Numbered from the stretch's first letter, positions 34,851-45,400 are shown. The stretch: 64,000 nucleotides of DNA from Pseudomonas abieticivorans (GCF_023509015.1 NZ_CP094975.1:2179501-2243500); one strand, 5' to 3'. Translations and numbers: made by a program. The notes: a model not told the origin generated them from the sequence alone.

Positions 34851-35287
34851 TCCTCCCGGAGGCTGAGCTTCAGCCTCCAGCGCCCTTCTTCAGCAGCCCC
34901 CGACCACTCACCGTGCAAGGGTCGCGCCGCGATTACGTTCAGCAGCAAACCACTTTCGCCAGGCCGCGTGCGCCAGTTCACCAATTTGCCGTCCAACTGC
35001 AACTGGCCCTCACGCGTGGGGCCCTGCGCGTCGAAGGCATACACCAGGGCGCCATCGACTTGCTGCTCTCGCATGCGGGGCTGCTCGTTGAACCACAGCA
35101 CCAGCCCATCGGCCGCCGGCTCGATGTTTTCCAGGGCACGCGGGTCCGGTTCCGTCACGCGGCCGATCATTAGCCCCACCATCAGGCCGAAAATTACCAA
35201 CGAGCCGAGGAAACGCGGCCATAGTTTCGAACGCGGGTCCGGTTCGGGAGTAGAATGCTGTCCGTCTTTAAGCTCGGAGCCGTGCAT
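34847..35287 (-). CDS. conserved hypothetical membrane-anchored protein (between nrsZ and trmL)
   Basis: The 146-residue protein has a polar N-terminus, one membrane helix (about 26-43, RFLGSLVIFGLMVGLMIG) and a periplasmic domain with GLVLWFNEQP, GALVYAFDAQG and GEWSGAAEEGRWRLKLSL, mainly beta by inspection. Pseudomonads carry such a gene at this locus. Function is unknown. Its ATG (35285-35287) overlaps the trmL ATG on the other strand by 2 bp, and its stop region overlaps the end of nrsZ. A weak AGGA lies upstream of the ATG. Confidence 0.75.
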   Translation of the reverse strand: MHGSELKDGQHSTPEPDPRSKLWPRFLGSLVIFGLMVGLMIGRVTEPDPRALENIEPAADGLVLWFNEQPRMREQQVDGALVYAFDAQGPTREGQLQLDGKLVNWRTRPGESGLLLNVIAARPLHGEWSGAAEEGRWRLKLSLREE

Positions 35288-35741
35288 GTTTCACGTCATC
35301 CTTTTTCAACCAGAAATTCCGCCGAATACTGGCAACATTATACGGCTGTGTGCCAACAGTGGCTGCCACTTGCACCTGATCGAGCCCATCGGCTTCGAGC
35401 TGGATGACAAGCGCCTGCGCCGTGCTGGCCTTGATTACCACGAGTATGCGCCCCTCAAGCGCCACGCAGACTTGGCCAGTTGCCTGGAAAGCCTGGGCCA
35501 GCCGCGCCTGTTCGGGTTCACCACCAAGGGCTCGCGGCCGTTCCACGACGTGGCCTTCGAGAAAGGCGACGCGTTTTTGTTCGGCCCCGAAAGCCGTGGT
35601 TTGCCGCCCGAGGTGCTCGACAGCCTGGACGGCGACCACCGCCTGCGCCTGCCCATGCGCGAGGGCTGTCGCAGCCTGAACCTTTCGAACACCGTGGCCG
35701 TGGCCGTGTACGAAGGTTGGCGGCAACTGGGCTTCGCGTAG
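35286..35741 (+). CDS. trmL: tRNA (cytidine/uridine-2'-O-)-methyltransferase TrmL
   Basis: The 151-residue SPOUT-class enzyme 2'-O-methylates the wobble base of tRNA-Leu. The deep-knot motifs are all present: PEIPPNTGNIIRLCAN (residues 9-24), LFGFTTKG, FLFGPESRGLP and LRLPMREGCRSLNLSNTVAVAVYE. Length matches TrmL. GGAG lies 6 nt before ATG 35286. A long in-frame open extension runs upstream through the nrsZ region but is not coding. Confidence 0.95.
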   Translation: MFHVILFQPEIPPNTGNIIRLCANSGCHLHLIEPIGFELDDKRLRRAGLDYHEYAPLKRHADLASCLESLGQPRLFGFTTKGSRPFHDVAFEKGDAFLFGPESRGLPPEVLDSLDGDHRLRLPMREGCRSLNLSNTVAVAVYEGWRQLGFA

Positions 35742-35756
35742 GAGCGGCGATGCCCC

Positions 35757-35785
35757 AAAAAAAAGCGCCCCAAAGGGCGCTTTTT
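35757..35785. terminator. bidirectional terminator of trmL and secB
   Basis: AAAAAAGCGCCC-CAAA-GGGCGCTTTTT forms a hairpin with T-runs on both strands between the convergent genes. Confidence 0.92.
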
Positions 35786-35801
35786 CAGTACTGCATCAAG
35801 C

Positions 35802-36296
35802 TTATTGCAGCGATGGAGCCGGGGTTTCGCCCGAGTCCTGCATGCGCTGCAGCTCTTGTGCGTACAGGGCATCGAAGTTCACCGGGGCCAGCATCAGTGC
35901 CGGGAACGAACCACGGGTCACCAGGCTGTCCAGCGCTTCACGCGCGTACGGGAACAGGATGTTCGGGCAGAACGCGCCCAGTGTGTGGCTCATCGAAGCG
36001 TCGTCCAGGTTGGCGATCAGAAAGATGCCAGCCTGCTGTACTTCAGCGATGAACGCCACTTCGTCGCCGTTCTTGACGGTAACCGACAGGGTCAGCACGA
36101 CCTCGTGGAAGTCGCCTTCCAGGCCTTTTTGACGGGTGTTCAGGTCCAGCGCAACGCTTGGCTCCCAGGCCTGACGGAAGATGGCCGGGCTTTTCGGCGC
36201 TTCGAACGACAGGTCGCGCACGTAGATGCGCTGCAGGGAGAATTGCGGTGCGGTGTCTGTTTCGTTCGCCGCAGCGGTGTTCGCTTGATCAGTCAT
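35802..36296 (-). CDS. secB: protein-export chaperone SecB
   Basis: The 164-residue cytosolic tetrameric chaperone keeps preproteins unfolded and hands them to SecA. It contains [37 protein letters not shown] and [36 protein letters not shown], characteristic of SecB. Normal length. It is the last gene of a rhodanese-grxC-secB cluster, 40 bp after grxC. Confidence 0.98.
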   Translation of the reverse strand: MTDQANTAAANETDTAPQFSLQRIYVRDLSFEAPKSPAIFRQAWEPSVALDLNTRQKGLEGDFHEVVLTLSVTVKNGDEVAFIAEVQQAGIFLIANLDDASMSHTLGAFCPNILFPYAREALDSLVTRGSFPALMLAPVNFDALYAQELQRMQDSGETPAPSLQ

Positions 36297-36336
36297 CTCA
36301 GATCCTTCTTACTTTTAAGGTCTTGTAGGGTTTGAT

Positions 36337-36591
36337 TCAAGCCTTGAGCAAGGCGTCCAGTTTACCGGCGCGCTCAAGGGCATAAAGATCGTCACAACCA
36401 CCAACATGCCGGTCGCCGATCCAGATTTGCGGTACCGAAGTGCGACCGGCTTTTTTAACCATGTCGGCACGTACCTGCGGCTGGCCGTCGACCTTGATTT
36501 CTTCAAAGGCGACGCCCTTGCCTTCCAGCAGGGCCTTGGCCCGCATGCAGTACGGGCACCAATCACTGGAATAAACGACGACGTGGCTCAT
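36337..36591 (-). CDS. grxC: glutaredoxin 3
   Basis: The 84-residue redox protein reduces disulfides and glutathionylated proteins with glutathione. It has the dithiol active site WCPYC at residues 11-15, the cis-Pro TSVPQIWIG and the glutathione-binding GGCDDLYALE. ATG 36591 is used rather than the longer frame, because that start and length match GrxC. It begins 1 bp after the stop of the rhodanese-fold gene and precedes secB, an arrangement shared with enterobacteria. Confidence 0.97.
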   Translation of the reverse strand: MSHVVVYSSDWCPYCMRAKALLEGKGVAFEEIKVDGQPQVRADMVKKAGRTSVPQIWIGDRHVGGCDDLYALERAGKLDALLKA

Positions 36592-36592
36592 A

Positions 36593-37006
36593 TCACTTGA
36601 CCAGTGGCAGGTTGTCGGCACGCCAGCTGGAAACACCACCTGACAATTTTGCAGCGGTAAAACCGGCTTTCAACAGTTCGCGGCAGCTGGTGCCGGCGTG
36701 CTGGCCGACGCTGTCGACCAGGATCAGGGTCTTGGCCTTGTGTTTTTCCAGCTCGCCCATGCGTTCGGCCAGCTTCTCTTGAGGGATGTTCAACGCGCCG
36801 ACGATATGGCCTGCGGCATAATCCTTCTTGGCGCGGATATCGATCACCACGGCCTGCTCGGCGTTGACCAGTGCAGTCAGTTCGCGCGGGCTGAGGCTCT
36901 TGCCGCCACGGCTTGCTTCCAGAACGAGCAGCATGATCAGCAGGACGGCAAAGATACCGACCAGCAGATAGTGATTAGTTGCAAATTGGATCAGGTGGTC
37001 AACCAT
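36593..37006 (-). CDS. membrane-anchored rhodanese-fold protein lacking the catalytic Cys
   Basis: The 137-residue YibN-like protein has one N-terminal membrane helix (about 12-30) and a single rhodanese domain with AVVIDIRAKKDYAAGHIVGALNIP and LSGGVSSWRADNLPLV. The active-site loop reads LILVDSVGQHAG: the position of the catalytic Cys (three before Gly101) is Asp98. The only Cys, Cys108, lies outside the loop. It is therefore probably a non-catalytic binding protein. It is first in the operon with grxC and secB and diverges from gpmI. Confidence 0.9.
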   Translation of the reverse strand: MVDHLIQFATNHYLLVGIFAVLLIMLLVLEASRGGKSLSPRELTALVNAEQAVVIDIRAKKDYAAGHIVGALNIPQEKLAERMGELEKHKAKTLILVDSVGQHAGTSCRELLKAGFTAAKLSGGVSSWRADNLPLVK

Positions 37007-37232
37007 CAGCGGGTTCCAGGGCGTTAAAATGTCGGCCAGTATACACAGCAGTCAAAGTGGGCCAAAGCCCGCCGGGCAGTCATCATGACGGAACCGGCAC
37101 CCTTTTGGGCTTGTCTGTAGTCGATGCACCCCGCGAAATGAAGCTTATTCGTCATTGCTGGCCGATTTGGCCTAAAATGCGCAGCCTCAATCTTCATCTT
37201 CGAATTCATCTGAACAGCCGCGAGTGGGATCT

Positions 37233-38768
37233 ATGACAACCACGCCTAAACCTTTGGTCCTGATCATCCTGGATGGTTTCGGTCACAGTGAAAGCCACGA
37301 ATACAACGCCGTGTACTCTGCCAACAAGCCTGTCCTGGACCGCTTGTGCGCCGAGCAGCCCAATGGCTTGATCTCTGGCTCCGGCATGGACGTGGGCCTG
37401 CCCGACGGCCAGATGGGCAACTCCGAGGTCGGCCACATGAACCTGGGCGCCGGGCGCGTGGTGTATCAGGACTTCACCCGGGTGACCAAGGCCATCCGCG
37501 ACGGCGAGTTCTTCAAGAACCCGACCATTTGCGGCGCAGTGGACAAAGCCGTCAAGGCTGGCAAGGCGGTGCACATCCTCGGCCTGCTGTCTGACGGCGG
37601 CGTACACAGCCACCAGGACCACCTGGTGGCCATGGCCGAGCTGGCCGCCCAACAGGGTGCAGAAAAAATCTACCTGCACGCCTTTCTCGACGGCCGCGAC
37701 ACCCCGCCCAAAAGCGCCCAGGCGCCGCTGGCGCTGATGGACGCCACCTTCGCCAAACTGGGCAAGGGCCGCACCGCGACCATCATCGGCCGCTATTTCG
37801 CCATGGACCGTGACAACCGCTGGGACCGCGTGGCCCAGGCCTACAACCTGATCGTCGACGGTACCGGCGAGTTCACCGCGGCCACTGCCGCGCAGGGCCT
37901 GGAAGCGGCCTACGAGCGTGGCGAAAGCGACGAATTCGTCAAGGCCACCACCATTGGCGACAAGGTGCGCGTGGAAGACGGCGACGCGGTGGTGTTCATG
38001 AACTTCCGTGCCGACCGTGCTCGCGAGCTGACCCGGGTGTTCGTCGAAGATGACTTCAAGGACTTCGAACGTGCGCGCCAGCCAAAACTGGCCGGCTTCA
38101 TCGGCCTGACCCAGTATTCGGCGAAGATCCCGGCCCCGGCCGCATTCGGCGCCAGCAGCTTGAAAAACGTGCTGGGCGAATACCTGGCCAAGAACGGCAA
38201 GACCCAGCTGCGCATCGCCGAAACCGAGAAATACGCCCACGTGACGTTCTTTTTCTCCGGCGGCCGCGAAGAGCCCTTCGAAGGCGAAGAGCGCATCCTG
38301 ATCCCATCGCCCAAGGTTGCCACCTACGACCTGCAGCCCGAAATGAGCGCACCCGAAGTCACCGACAAGATCGTCGATGCCATCGAAAACCAGCGCTTTG
38401 ACGTGATCGTGGTGAACTACGCCAATGGCGACATGGTTGGCCACAGCGGCGTGATGGCGGCGGCGATCAAGGCCGTCGAATGCCTGGACACCTGCGTGGG
38501 CCGCATCACTGGCGCGCTGGAAAAGGTCGGCGGCGAAGCCTTGATCACTGCCGACCACGGCAACGTCGAGCAGATGGAAGACGAAAGCACCGGCCAGGCG
38601 CACACCGCCCACACCACCGAGCCTGTGCCCTTCATTTACGTAGGCAAGCGCAACGTGAAAGTTCGCGAAGGTGGCGTGCTGGCCGACGTGGCTCCCACTA
38701 TGCTGTTCCTCATGGGCCTGGAAAAGCCCGAGGAAATGACTGGCCACTCGATCCTGATTGACGGCTAA
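37233..38768 (+). CDS. gpmI: 2,3-bisphosphoglycerate-independent phosphoglycerate mutase
   Basis: The 511-residue Mn-dependent enzyme interconverts 3- and 2-phosphoglycerate. It starts [20 protein letters not shown], with the first metal-binding Asp in ILDGFG and the phosphorylated Ser in [18 protein letters not shown]. Further conserved blocks include [43 protein letters not shown] and [12 protein letters not shown] 37233 is preferred to a GTG three codons earlier. It leads a gpmI-envC-ctpA-yibQ run on the plus strand. Confidence 0.97.
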   Translation: MTTTPKPLVLIILDGFGHSESHEYNAVYSANKPVLDRLCAEQPNGLISGSGMDVGLPDGQMGNSEVGHMNLGAGRVVYQDFTRVTKAIRDGEFFKNPTICGAVDKAVKAGKAVHILGLLSDGGVHSHQDHLVAMAELAAQQGAEKIYLHAFLDGRDTPPKSAQAPLALMDATFAKLGKGRTATIIGRYFAMDRDNRWDRVAQAYNLIVDGTGEFTAATAAQGLEAAYERGESDEFVKATTIGDKVRVEDGDAVVFMNFRADRARELTRVFVEDDFKDFERARQPKLAGFIGLTQYSAKIPAPAAFGASSLKNVLGEYLAKNGKTQLRIAETEKYAHVTFFFSGGREEPFEGEERILIPSPKVATYDLQPEMSAPEVTDKIVDAIENQRFDVIVVNYANGDMVGHSGVMAAAIKAVECLDTCVGRITGALEKVGGEALITADHGNVEQMEDESTGQAHTAHTTEPVPFIYVGKRNVKVREGGVLADVAPTMLFLMGLEKPEEMTGHSILIDG

Positions 38769-38782
38769 AGTCATGGGAGGCC

Positions 38783-38803
38783 GGCAAGCGCCCGACGCTT
38801 GCC
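38783..38803 (+). other. hairpin between gpmI and envC
   Basis: GGCAAGCG and CGCTTGCC form a perfect 8-bp stem 15 bp after the gpmI stop, with no T-run. It may weaken readthrough into envC or stabilise the gpmI transcript. Confidence 0.45.
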
Positions 38804-38908
38804 GTGCTTTCGAACAGGGCGCCCTGTGGCAGTAAACGACAGGACGTTTTTTTTGCGGCTCGCGGCGGGCATACTAGGCCCGTCTCCACTCTGGTATCGC
38901 CCACCCCC

Positions 38909-40195
38909 ATGCTCCGCTTCCTGATAGCCCTAGCCTTAACCAGCGCGCTGAGCCCGGCCTTTGCCGACGAACGCGCGCAGACCCAGCAACAGCTCCAGCA
39001 GACCAAGCAAGACATTGCCGAACTGCAGAAGGCGTTGAACCAGGTCCAGGCAGAAAAAGCCGGCGTGCAGAAAGACCTGCGCGGAACAGAAACCGAAATC
39101 GGCACGCTGGAGAAGCAGGTGGAGGCCCTGCAAAAAGAACTAAAAAAGACCCAAGGCGAGTTGGAGCGCCTAAACCTTGAAAAAGACAAACTCCAAAGCG
39201 CCCGTACCGAACAACAACGACTGATCGCCATCCAGGCCCGCGCGGCCTACCAGAGCGGTCGTCAGGAATACCTCAAGCTTTTGCTCAACCAGCAGAACCC
39301 GGAGAAGTTCGCCCGCACCCTGACGTATTACGATTACCTCAGCAACGCGCGGCTCGAACAACTCAAGAGCTTCAACGAAACCCTGCGCCAGTTGGCCAAC
39401 GTCGAGAAAGAAAGCTCGATGCAGCAAGCTCAGCTACTGGTGCAGCAAAGCAGCCTGGACCAGCAGAAGGCCGACCTGGAAAAGGTCCGCAAGGACCGCC
39501 AGGTGGCCCTGGCCAAACTGAACGACAGCGCCAAGCAGCAAGACCAGAAACTGCAGGCCCGCCAGCAAGACCAGGCCGACCTTGCCAAGGTGCTCAAGAC
39601 CATCGAGGAAACCCTGGCCCGCCAGGCCCGCGAGGCTGAGGAGGCACGCCAGAAAGCCTTGCTGGCCCAGCAGGAAGCCGAGAAGCAGCGCCAACGCGAA
39701 CTGGCCGCCAGCACCTCGAAGGATTCGGACGCGCCGAAAAAGGCCAAGCCAACCCCTGGCGCGCTGGTTTCCAGCAGCGGGGCATCGTATGGCGGGCCCT
39801 TTGCCCAGGCCCGCGGCAAACTTCCATGGCCGGTTGATGGTCGACTGCTGGCGCGCTTTGGTGAAACTCGCGGCGACGACGCCCGCACCAAGTGGGACGG
39901 GGTTATGATCAGTGCCTCGGCCGGCAGCGCCGTGCACGCGGTACATGGCGGGCGCGTGGTGTTTGCCGACTGGTTGCGCGGCGCCGGACTTCTGGTCATT
40001 CTCGACCATGGCGACGGCTACCTCAGCCTTTACGGCCACAACCAGACCCTGCTCAAGGGCGCGGGCGACATTGTAAAAGCCGGCGAGACGATCTCGACGG
40101 TCGGCAACAGCGGTGGGCAAGACGCGTCAGCCTTGTATTTCGCAATTCGCCAGCAGGGTCGGGCAACCGATCCGGCACAATGGTGCAGGGGCTGA
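38909..40195 (+). CDS. envC: murein hydrolase activator EnvC
   Basis: The 428-residue precursor has a signal peptide (SPAFA-DERA), a long periplasmic coiled coil (about 20-270) and a C-terminal LytM/M23 domain (about 300-428). In the LytM domain the zinc ligands are degenerate (WDGVMI for the usual HxGxD, and ALYFAIR for HxH), as expected for EnvC, which activates amidases AmiA/AmiB rather than cutting murein. The membrane-distal region regulated by FtsEX matches by layout. ATG 38909 begins the signal peptide. It precedes ctpA. Confidence 0.95.
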   Translation: MLRFLIALALTSALSPAFADERAQTQQQLQQTKQDIAELQKALNQVQAEKAGVQKDLRGTETEIGTLEKQVEALQKELKKTQGELERLNLEKDKLQSARTEQQRLIAIQARAAYQSGRQEYLKLLLNQQNPEKFARTLTYYDYLSNARLEQLKSFNETLRQLANVEKESSMQQAQLLVQQSSLDQQKADLEKVRKDRQVALAKLNDSAKQQDQKLQARQQDQADLAKVLKTIEETLARQAREAEEARQKALLAQQEAEKQRQRELAASTSKDSDAPKKAKPTPGALVSSSGASYGGPFAQARGKLPWPVDGRLLARFGETRGDDARTKWDGVMISASAGSAVHAVHGGRVVFADWLRGAGLLVILDHGDGYLSLYGHNQTLLKGAGDIVKAGETISTVGNSGGQDASALYFAIRQQGRATDPAQWCRG

Positions 40196-40296
40196 GGATC
40201 AGCCTGAAACACCTTTAACAAGGGCGTTCTGGCCGTCGGTGACGGTCACGCCAATGCCCCGAAAGGCGCAAAACCAGGATTAGGAGTTCGTTCGAC

Positions 40297-41652
40297 ATGC
40301 TGCACTTGTCCCGCCTTACCTCGCTGGCCCTGACGATCGCCGTGGTCATTGGCGCTCCCCTGGCTCGTGCCGCAGAACCGACCAAAATCGGTGCAACGAC
40401 CACCACCGCCACGGCGCCGGCCAGCGCCGTGGACACCTCCAAGGCGCCGCTGCCGCTCGAAGAGCTGCGCACTTTCGCCGAGGTCATGGACCGCATCAAG
40501 GCCGCCTACGTGGAGCCAGTGGATGACAAGACGCTGCTGGAGAACGCCATCAAGGGCATGCTCAGCAACCTTGACCCGCACTCCGCCTACCTGGGCCCGG
40601 AAGACTTCCAGGAACTGCAGGAAAGCACCAGCGGCGAGTTCGGCGGCCTGGGCATCGAAGTCGGTGCCGAAGATGGCTTCATCAAGGTGGTCTCGCCCAT
40701 CGACGATACCCCGGCTTCGCGTGCCGGCATCGAGGCAGGCGATATCATCGTCAAGATCAATGGCCAGCCTACGCGCGGCCAGACCATGACCGAAGCCGTG
40801 GACAAGATGCGCGGCAAGATCGGCGAGAAGATCACCCTGACCCTGGTGCGCGGCAGCGGCAACCCGTTCGACGTGACCCTGGCCCGTGCCACCATCCAGG
40901 TCAAAAGCGTGAAAGCGCAAACCCTGGAAAACGGCTACGGCTATATCCGCATCACCCAGTTCCAGATCAAGACCGGCGAAGAGGTCTCCAAAGCCTTGGC
41001 CAAGCTGCGCAAGGACAACGGCAACAAGAAGCTCAACGGCCTGATCCTGGACTTGCGCAACAACCCCGGTGGCGTGCTGCAGGCAGCCGTGGAAGTGGTT
41101 GACCACTTCATCACCAGCGGCCTGATCGTGTACACCAAGGGCCGTATCGCCAACTCCGAACTGCGCTTCTCGGCCACCGGCCACGACGAAAGCGACGGCG
41201 TGCCGTTGGTGGTGCTGATCAACGGCGGCAGCGCCTCGGCATCGGAAATCGTCGCCGGCGCCCTGCAAGACCACAAGCGCGGCGTGTTGATGGGCACCGA
41301 CAGCTTCGGCAAGGGCTCGGTGCAAACCGTGCTGCCGCTCAACAACGACCGCGCGCTGAAGATCACCACGGCGCTGTACTACACGCCCAATGGCCGTTCG
41401 ATCCAGGCCCAGGGCATCGTGCCGGACGTTGAAGTGCGCCAGGGCAAGGTCACCAGTGACCAGGACAGCGAGAACTTCAAGGAAGCCGACCTGCAAGGTC
41501 ACCTGGGCAACGGCAACGGCGGTGCAGACCGGCCGTCCAGCAACAAGGTGCCAGCGGCCACTTCCAAATCGGCACGCCCGCAAGACAGCGACTTCCAGTT
41601 GAGCCAGGCACTGTCGTTGCTCAAGGGCCTGAGCGTCACCCGCAACAAGTGA
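40297..41652 (+). CDS. ctpA: carboxy-terminal processing protease CtpA (S41)
   Basis: The 451-residue exported serine protease has a signal peptide (PLARA-AEP), an N-terminal helix bundle with SNLDPHSAYLGPEDF, a PDZ domain (about 105-185, GLGIEV ... GIEAGDIIVKING), then the S41 catalytic core with Ser in NGGSASASEIVAGAL and Lys in DSFGKGSVQT. In P. aeruginosa CtpA, with the lipoprotein LbcA, degrades cell-wall cross-link hydrolases. It overlaps the next gene by 1 nt (TGATG). Confidence 0.96.
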   Translation: MLHLSRLTSLALTIAVVIGAPLARAAEPTKIGATTTTATAPASAVDTSKAPLPLEELRTFAEVMDRIKAAYVEPVDDKTLLENAIKGMLSNLDPHSAYLGPEDFQELQESTSGEFGGLGIEVGAEDGFIKVVSPIDDTPASRAGIEAGDIIVKINGQPTRGQTMTEAVDKMRGKIGEKITLTLVRGSGNPFDVTLARATIQVKSVKAQTLENGYGYIRITQFQIKTGEEVSKALAKLRKDNGNKKLNGLILDLRNNPGGVLQAAVEVVDHFITSGLIVYTKGRIANSELRFSATGHDESDGVPLVVLINGGSASASEIVAGALQDHKRGVLMGTDSFGKGSVQTVLPLNNDRALKITTALYYTPNGRSIQAQGIVPDVEVRQGKVTSDQDSENFKEADLQGHLGNGNGGADRPSSNKVPAATSKSARPQDSDFQLSQALSLLKGLSVTRNK

Positions 41653-42437
41653 TGGGTTTGCGCGCCGCCTTCGCCCTTATGCTGTGCCTGCTGGCCGGCG
41701 CTGCCCACGCAGCGCCGGCCAGCCCAGGCGACAAGCCACGGCACGCCTACCTGAGCCTGATCATCGATGACCTGGGGCAAAACCTGCCCCGGGATCGTCG
41801 CGCCCTGGCCCTGCCCGGCCCCGTCACCCTGGCGGTGATGCCCGACACGCCCCACGCCGCGCAATTTGCCCGCGAAGCCCACAAGGCCGGCAAGACGGTG
41901 ATGGTACACATGCCCATGGACCCGGCCACCGGCCCGTTTGCCTGGCACCCGGACCTGTCGATGGACGAGTTGCGTACGCGCTTGCTGGCGGCCCTCAAGG
42001 CCGTGCCCTACGCCAGCGGCATGAACAACCACGAAGGCAGCCGCATGACTTCCCAACCGGAGGCCATGGCGATGTTGATGGAAGAGTTGCAGCAGCGGTA
42101 TCTGTTTTTCGTCGACAGCCGCACCAGCGCAGCCACCGTGGCGGCGGCCAAGGCGCAGGCCATTGGCCTGGCCAGCGTGTCGCGGGATGTGTTTCTGGAT
42201 GACACGCGCACCACCGATGCCATCGCTGGCCAACTGCGTAGCGCCATTGCCCTGGCCAAAAAGCAGGGCTCGGTGGTGATGATCGGGCACCCCTACCCGC
42301 AAACACTTGAAGTGCTTGAGCGTGAACTGCCGAACCTCAAGGCCCAGGGCATTACCTGGATACCGATCCGGCAGATGATCAGTGAGCGCGGTAACCGTGC
42401 CATGGGCGGCCACGGCAAGGATGGCGTGTACCGCTAG
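41652..42437 (+). CDS. divergent polysaccharide deacetylase family protein (YibQ)
   Basis: The 261-residue precursor has a signal peptide (AAHA-APAS) and an NodB-like barrel of the DUF610/YibQ type: LSLIIDDLGQNLPRDR with the paired Asp, GPVTLAVMPDTPHA, VMVHMPMDP, MNNHEGSRMTSQPEAM, FVDSRTS and GSVVMIGHPYPQTL. Substrate and activity are unknown. ATG 41652 shares its A with the ctpA stop. Its stop codon overlaps the stop of the giant convergent gene in the palindrome CTAG, with no terminator between them. Confidence 0.92.
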   Translation: MGLRAAFALMLCLLAGAAHAAPASPGDKPRHAYLSLIIDDLGQNLPRDRRALALPGPVTLAVMPDTPHAAQFAREAHKAGKTVMVHMPMDPATGPFAWHPDLSMDELRTRLLAALKAVPYASGMNNHEGSRMTSQPEAMAMLMEELQQRYLFFVDSRTSAATVAAAKAQAIGLASVSRDVFLDDTRTTDAIAGQLRSAIALAKKQGSVVMIGHPYPQTLEVLERELPNLKAQGITWIPIRQMISERGNRAMGGHGKDGVYR

Positions 42438-45400
42438 GCCAGGGGGAACCAGCCAAGCACTTGCCGATCTGTGATGTGCCCGCGCCAGATACGTATCACT
42501 TGCTGGTCGTTGCGGGCCTGCTTCAATTGGGCCTCCAGGCCCAGGCGCCGTTGGGCGGGCAGTTTTAAATGGGCCACGCTGAATTCGCCGCGCGGCGCTT
42601 GCTCGGTCGCATAGTGCAGGTGTGCGTACCAGAGCAGCTCCCCCTGTTTGTCGCGGATACTGTACTCATCAAAAAAACCACCGTGCGTTCGGCTGGCTGA
42701 CGTGCGCTTGCCTATCCGGGCAATGGCGACCGCACCCTGGCGGTAGAGATACTGCAGGTTCTCGCCAGTGGGTAACTGCGCCTTGCACATCGCCACGCGC
42801 ACCCGTGTGCCCGTGGCTTTCAATGCCTGGACAGCCGCACTGAGCCGCGCCCTCACCCCCACGTAAGGCTCTGCCAGCGGGGCGTGCTGATCGAGCTTGG
42901 CCACAGTGCCCTCGATATCCCGGGCCAAGGCAAGCAACGGGAACTCGATCTCCCAAGGGTCCCAACGGTCCAGCGGCGCCAGGCCGGCACTCAATTGCTC
43001 TTGCTCGCTGCGCTCCAATTGCCCATGGGCCTGCTTGCGTAGCGCCTTGAGCGCGGTCTTGCCTGCGGCGGGCATGGGGGGCGGCTTCTTGGCGGTCACG
43101 ATCTCGACGAACAACTGTTCATCCTGATGCTCACGGTAACTGGCCACCACGGTATGACTCACCGGGTCCAGTACGTCATAGATCAAAAAGGGTTCGGCCG
43201 CGCTGGGCTCGCGCGCCACGCCGACCAAGGCATTGCGAGTGCGGGTCTTGAACACCTTGCGCTTACGCTCGCGCACGGCCGGCGAAGCTGGCTGGGGCTG
43301 GTTGAAGTCGTCATTGAGCGTGCGAATAATGCCGGCAAGTTCGGTTTGTGCATTCATCTGCAGCGTGGCAATGCCGGCGACGTAGTCGGCAAGGTAGTCG
43401 TGCTGTTCCCCCACCGGGAAGCTGGCGCGCACGAACTCCGCCGCCTCGCGGGCCTTGGCATAGGATTGCAGTGCGCCCTGCAGCACTTTCATTTTTTCTT
43501 CGGCGGTGATTTCTTCAGGGGCAACCCCCAGTTGGGCGTGGGAAAAGGCAGAAGCGAACAAATCCGAACCACCCAAAAACTCCTCGTAGTAAAGCCGTTC
43601 ATCCATGGTCGGGATGCGCAAGTCCAGGCTAAGTTCGCTCTGCACCCTCATCGCATCCACTCGCGCCTGTATCGTGGTCATGGTATCCAGGCGCCTACGC
43701 GTGCCCTGCACTTTGCCCTTGATCAGGGCCGACGGATACGCTGGCAGTTTCTCGACTTGCAGCAACAACCCGTCCAACGCCGATAGGTGCTGCAGAGCCC
43801 GCGCCGAGAGCGCTTCGATATGCATGACAAGGGCCATGTATTCCAATTCATCCGATGGTGCGCGGTCATCACGAACCCCGTACCAGCTCTTGAACCAGTG
43901 ACCATTGAGCAGCGCTTCCTGACGCTCGTCCGTGGCCAGTTTCTGCAACAGCAGAAGGCATTCGGCTTGGTCGTAGTAGAAATCGATCGCCAGCTCATCC
44001 GTCCATTTGAGCAGGTCAAAACGCTCGGCCACCGTCAAGGCCCGGGTACCATCGGCAGAGAGATCGATAAATGCGTGCAATGCTTGTGCATATTCGGCGC
44101 GCACCGGCGAAAGGTCGGCAACCAACCCCCGTGCCGTCTCCCGGGCCTGGAGTGCGCGGGCCAGGCTTGCAGCCGAGCGGTCTTGTTCGAAAGCATCATG
44201 GCATTCATGCACGATGTCCATTTGATCACTGACCTTATCTTCCAAAGGCAGCACCCTGGCCCGCGCCTGGCCGATGGCATCCGAGGCTTGATCCAGTTCG
44301 CGCAGCTTTGCCTTAAACTGCACTTCGGCGCGCTGCCGGGTCATACGCACAGCCCGTTCGGGAGCCCCGCCACGCAAGCGCAGACGCAGGTCCAACTGCC
44401 ATTGTTTATCACCGCTCCAGGTAATCATCGGCCTGCCCACCCCCTCATCGGCGGGGTCGGCCGGGTCAATGATATGAAACGTGCCACGTACCAAGAGCAC
44501 CCGGAACAGCCGGCCCTGGATCAACGCATGCAGATGGCCGTCGATTGAAAACAAGCCTCGCCCCAAACCACCTGGCACCGGTGCGGGCAACACTGCGGGC
44601 ACCGGTAGCGCGACGCGCTCCAGAAACGCCAGCAACTCGCGGGTTTCACCGCTGCCCAGCCCCGCCCAACTGAGGTCCAGGCGGCTATGGGCCTGCTGCA
44701 GCCTGGCCGGCTTGGTACCGGGCTTTTCCGGGGCAATGGGGATCGCCAGCCACCGGGACACCGGCGACTGCTGGTCCAGCAAAGGCATCGCAAGTTCAAC
44801 GCCAGGGCCATGGCTGTCGGCATCGGTAGCCGTGGGGCCATGGGTAATGACGGTTACCAGGTTGAACAACAGGTCGACCAACGCGGCCGCTTTCTGCTGG
44901 GGGTCACCTTGGCGCAGTTGCTCCACGTCGCCCTTGATGCTGCCGATCAGTTGCAGCAACCAGCCAGCCACTGCCGCAGGCCCCGTGAGAAACGGCAGGA
45001 ACGTCGAGAACAGCAGGCCACCCAGGCGCAAGCCAAGATCGATACGGCTTTGCTGGTTGCTCACTGAATGCTCACGGGCTTGGGCCAGCAAGAACTCGGC
45101 ATTGCAGGTGTACAGGCGCGTCAACACGTCACTGGGGAACACTGCGCCCCCCAACGTCGGCACATTGCCTGGCGGGACGATGGCGAAAGGGTCATCGACC
45201 AGCACGGGGACATGGGCTTGCGCGAAACCGCCGTTATCATAGAGCGGCCGGGCCGGGGCAGGGAGCGCCGCCAGTATGCTTTGCGCCAACCCGGCGTCGC
45301 TTTGCAAGGCGGCGAAAAACGCCTGGGCATTGGCAAACTCCCGCAAGGCGCCCTCAAGGCCGGGGCGATAAAGCACCAGTGGGCCTTTGTTTACCTGGGC

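Noticed and set aside
34277..34866. Several 60-150-codon frames across the REPIN array and nrsZ
   Set aside because: They translate repeat DNA and the sRNA modules in arbitrary frames.
38909..40195. EnvC as an active M23 peptidase
   Set aside because: The zinc-binding HxGxD and HxH positions are replaced, as in the known activator EnvC.
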